Below, piece after piece: positions 5,639-6,596 of a stretch of DNA of 6,596 nucleotides. Each line of letters begins with the position of its first letter. Within the stretch, counting starts at the first letter, position 1. The DNA comes from Chloroflexota bacterium (GTDB taxonomy: Bacteria; Chloroflexota; Chloroflexia; Thermomicrobiales; UBA6265): positions 1-6,596 of the forward strand of contig JAEZJB010000053.1 of the NCBI GenBank assembly GCA_023415845.1. Reading direction: 5' to 3'. The position numbers and the translations under genes are program-made. The notes under the pieces are model-generated. The model did not search any database. It worked only from the letters and a program-made list of their open reading frames with translations, and was not told where the DNA came from.

Positions 5639-6596
5639 ATGTCGCAAGATCACACGTCGTCTTCGTCGCGGCTGCGCGTATCGCGCCGCGGATTCATGCA
5701 GGCCAGCGGCGCAGGAGCCGCCTTTGCCGCCGCGTCGATTGGCTCGGTGCCATTCGCGCAGTCGGTGGCAGCCGCCCAGCAGGAGTGGGATGCCGAATAC
5801 GACGTTGTCGTTGTCGGTAGTGGTGGTGCGGCGTTTGCCGCGGCCGTGACTGCCCACCAGCTCGGCAGTGAAGTCGTCATGTTCGAGAAGGGTGCGTACG
5901 CCGGTGGCACGACCCTCGTCTCGGGTGGCGGCATGTATATCCCGGACAGCACCCAACTGCGGGAGTCAGGCGTCGAGTCCAACCGCGAAGAAACCCTGAA
6001 GTACATGGCGCGCTACTCGTGGCCGCACCTGTACCAGCCCGAGCACGAAACGCTCGGCCTGCCGCAGCACGACTACGACATGATCACCACGTACTACGAC
6101 ACCGCTGCCGAGGCGATGGACTTCATCGAGGAGTCTGGCGCGCAGGAGTGGGCGATTCAGATGATTGGCACGCGCGGTGTGCCGAACCTCGACTACATGG
6201 ATCACTTCGAGGAAAGCCTGACGCCGTCGGGCAACACGCTGGCCACGGTCGACGAAGAAGGTAACGTCGCCGGTGGTGGCGTGCTGATTGCACGCTACGT
6301 GGCCTGGGCCGAAAGCGCGGGAGTGCCGCTGCACCTCAATCATCGTGTCGAGCGTGTGGTGCTGAACGACGCGGGCGCCGTGGTGGGTGTGGAAGTCTCG
6401 GTGGTCGATCCGGCCGCCGCTGCGGCCACCCCGGAAGCGGTCGTCGGCAACACCCTGGCAATTCGCGCACGCAAGGGCGTCATCTTCGGCAGCGGCGGAT
6501 TCGTGCGCAACGAATCGCTGATGCACCACCTGATGCCTGCACCGTACTACGGTGGTTGTGGGGCGCCGACCAACGAAGGCGACTTCCTCCGCATCT
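5639..6596 (+). CDS. Tat-exported FAD-dependent oxidoreductase, N-terminal part (KstD/fumarate reductase-like)
   Basis: The first 319 codons of a flavoprotein that continues past the window; family members are usually about 500-600 residues. The N-terminus carries a textbook Tat signal, SRRGFM at 15-20, with an Ala-rich stretch and a likely cut near the AAA at 44-46. The FAD-binding fold starts at YDVVVVGSGGAAFAAA (54-69), a dinucleotide motif whose third Gly is Ala (G60, G62, A65), and ends its second strand at VVMFEK, where Glu83 should bind the ribose. GGTTLVSGGGMYIP (89-102) is typical of the 3-ketosteroid dehydrogenase-like branch of the FAD_binding_2 superfamily. GVIFGSGGF (280-288) and NEGD (312-315) are further cofactor-contact regions. 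Catalytic residues of the substrate domain mostly lie beyond the edge. It could be a steroid or other 2-ene dehydrogenase, or a fumarate/urocanate-type reductase; the substrate cannot be named. FAD insertion before export explains the use of Tat. Confidence 0.88.
   Translation, partial: MSQDHTSSSSRLRVSRRGFMQASGAGAAFAAASIGSVPFAQSVAAAQQEWDAEYDVVVVGSGGAAFAAAVTAHQLGSEVVMFEKGAYAGGTTLVSGGGMYIPDSTQLRESGVESNREETLKYMARYSWPHLYQPEHETLGLPQHDYDMITTYYDTAAEAMDFIEESGAQEWAIQMIGTRGVPNLDYMDHFEESLTPSGNTLATVDEEGNVAGGGVLIARYVAWAESAGVPLHLNHRVERVVLNDAGAVVGVEVSVVDPAAAAATPEAVVGNTLAIRARKGVIFGSGGFVRNESLMHHLMPAPYYGGCGAPTNEGDFLRI

Noticed and set aside
5966..6529. A 187-codon - strand open frame at the right edge
   Set aside because: It is antisense to the flavoenzyme, whose + frame is open to the window end and carries the FAD motifs.

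Overview
GC-rich bacterial window with three substantial protein genes, a short gene fragment at the left edge and two long non-coding spacers. I read the organism as probably a Chloroflexota bacterium of the Thermomicrobia/Sphaerobacter type. The clue is the Tat-exported family 5 solute-binding protein, whose mature N-terminus is rich in Ala, Ser and Pro just after an AMA-QD cleavage site; that style is common in this lineage. This is an inference from protein style, not a taxonomic marker.

Layout, left to right. Positions 1-125 (+) hold the last 40 codons of an unrecognised gene. A strong hairpin at 197-230 separates it from a convergent, full-length phosphoketolase gene (251-2704, -; GTG start). 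Positions 2705-3090 are a divergent intergenic region with a cluster of palindromes built on TGGCA/TGCCA half-sites, probably operators. Positions 3091-4953 (+) encode a Tat-exported family 5 (peptide/oligosaccharide/nickel type) ABC substrate-binding protein with no permease or ATPase genes beside it. Two hairpins (4952-4976 and 5017-5048) follow its stop codon.

Positions 5049-5638 carry no convincing gene. They do hold a run of + strand foldable elements: a possible long-range closing helix, a 10-bp bulged hairpin and a roughly 20-bp imperfect hairpin, several with G-U pairs that only work on the + strand. A candidate promoter and a small hairpin followed by five Ts come next, just before the last gene. 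That gene (5639 to the window end, +) is the N-terminal 319 codons of a Tat-exported FAD-dependent oxidoreductase of the fumarate reductase/3-ketosteroid dehydrogenase-like superfamily.

How they fit together: phosphoketolase is cytoplasmic central carbon metabolism (sugar phosphate to acetyl phosphate). The two + strand proteins are both predicted to leave the cytoplasm folded through Tat, one to capture a solute and one as a flavoenzyme. Nothing shows that the three form one pathway; each appears to be its own transcription unit. The most interesting unexplained item is the structured block at about 5141-5376.
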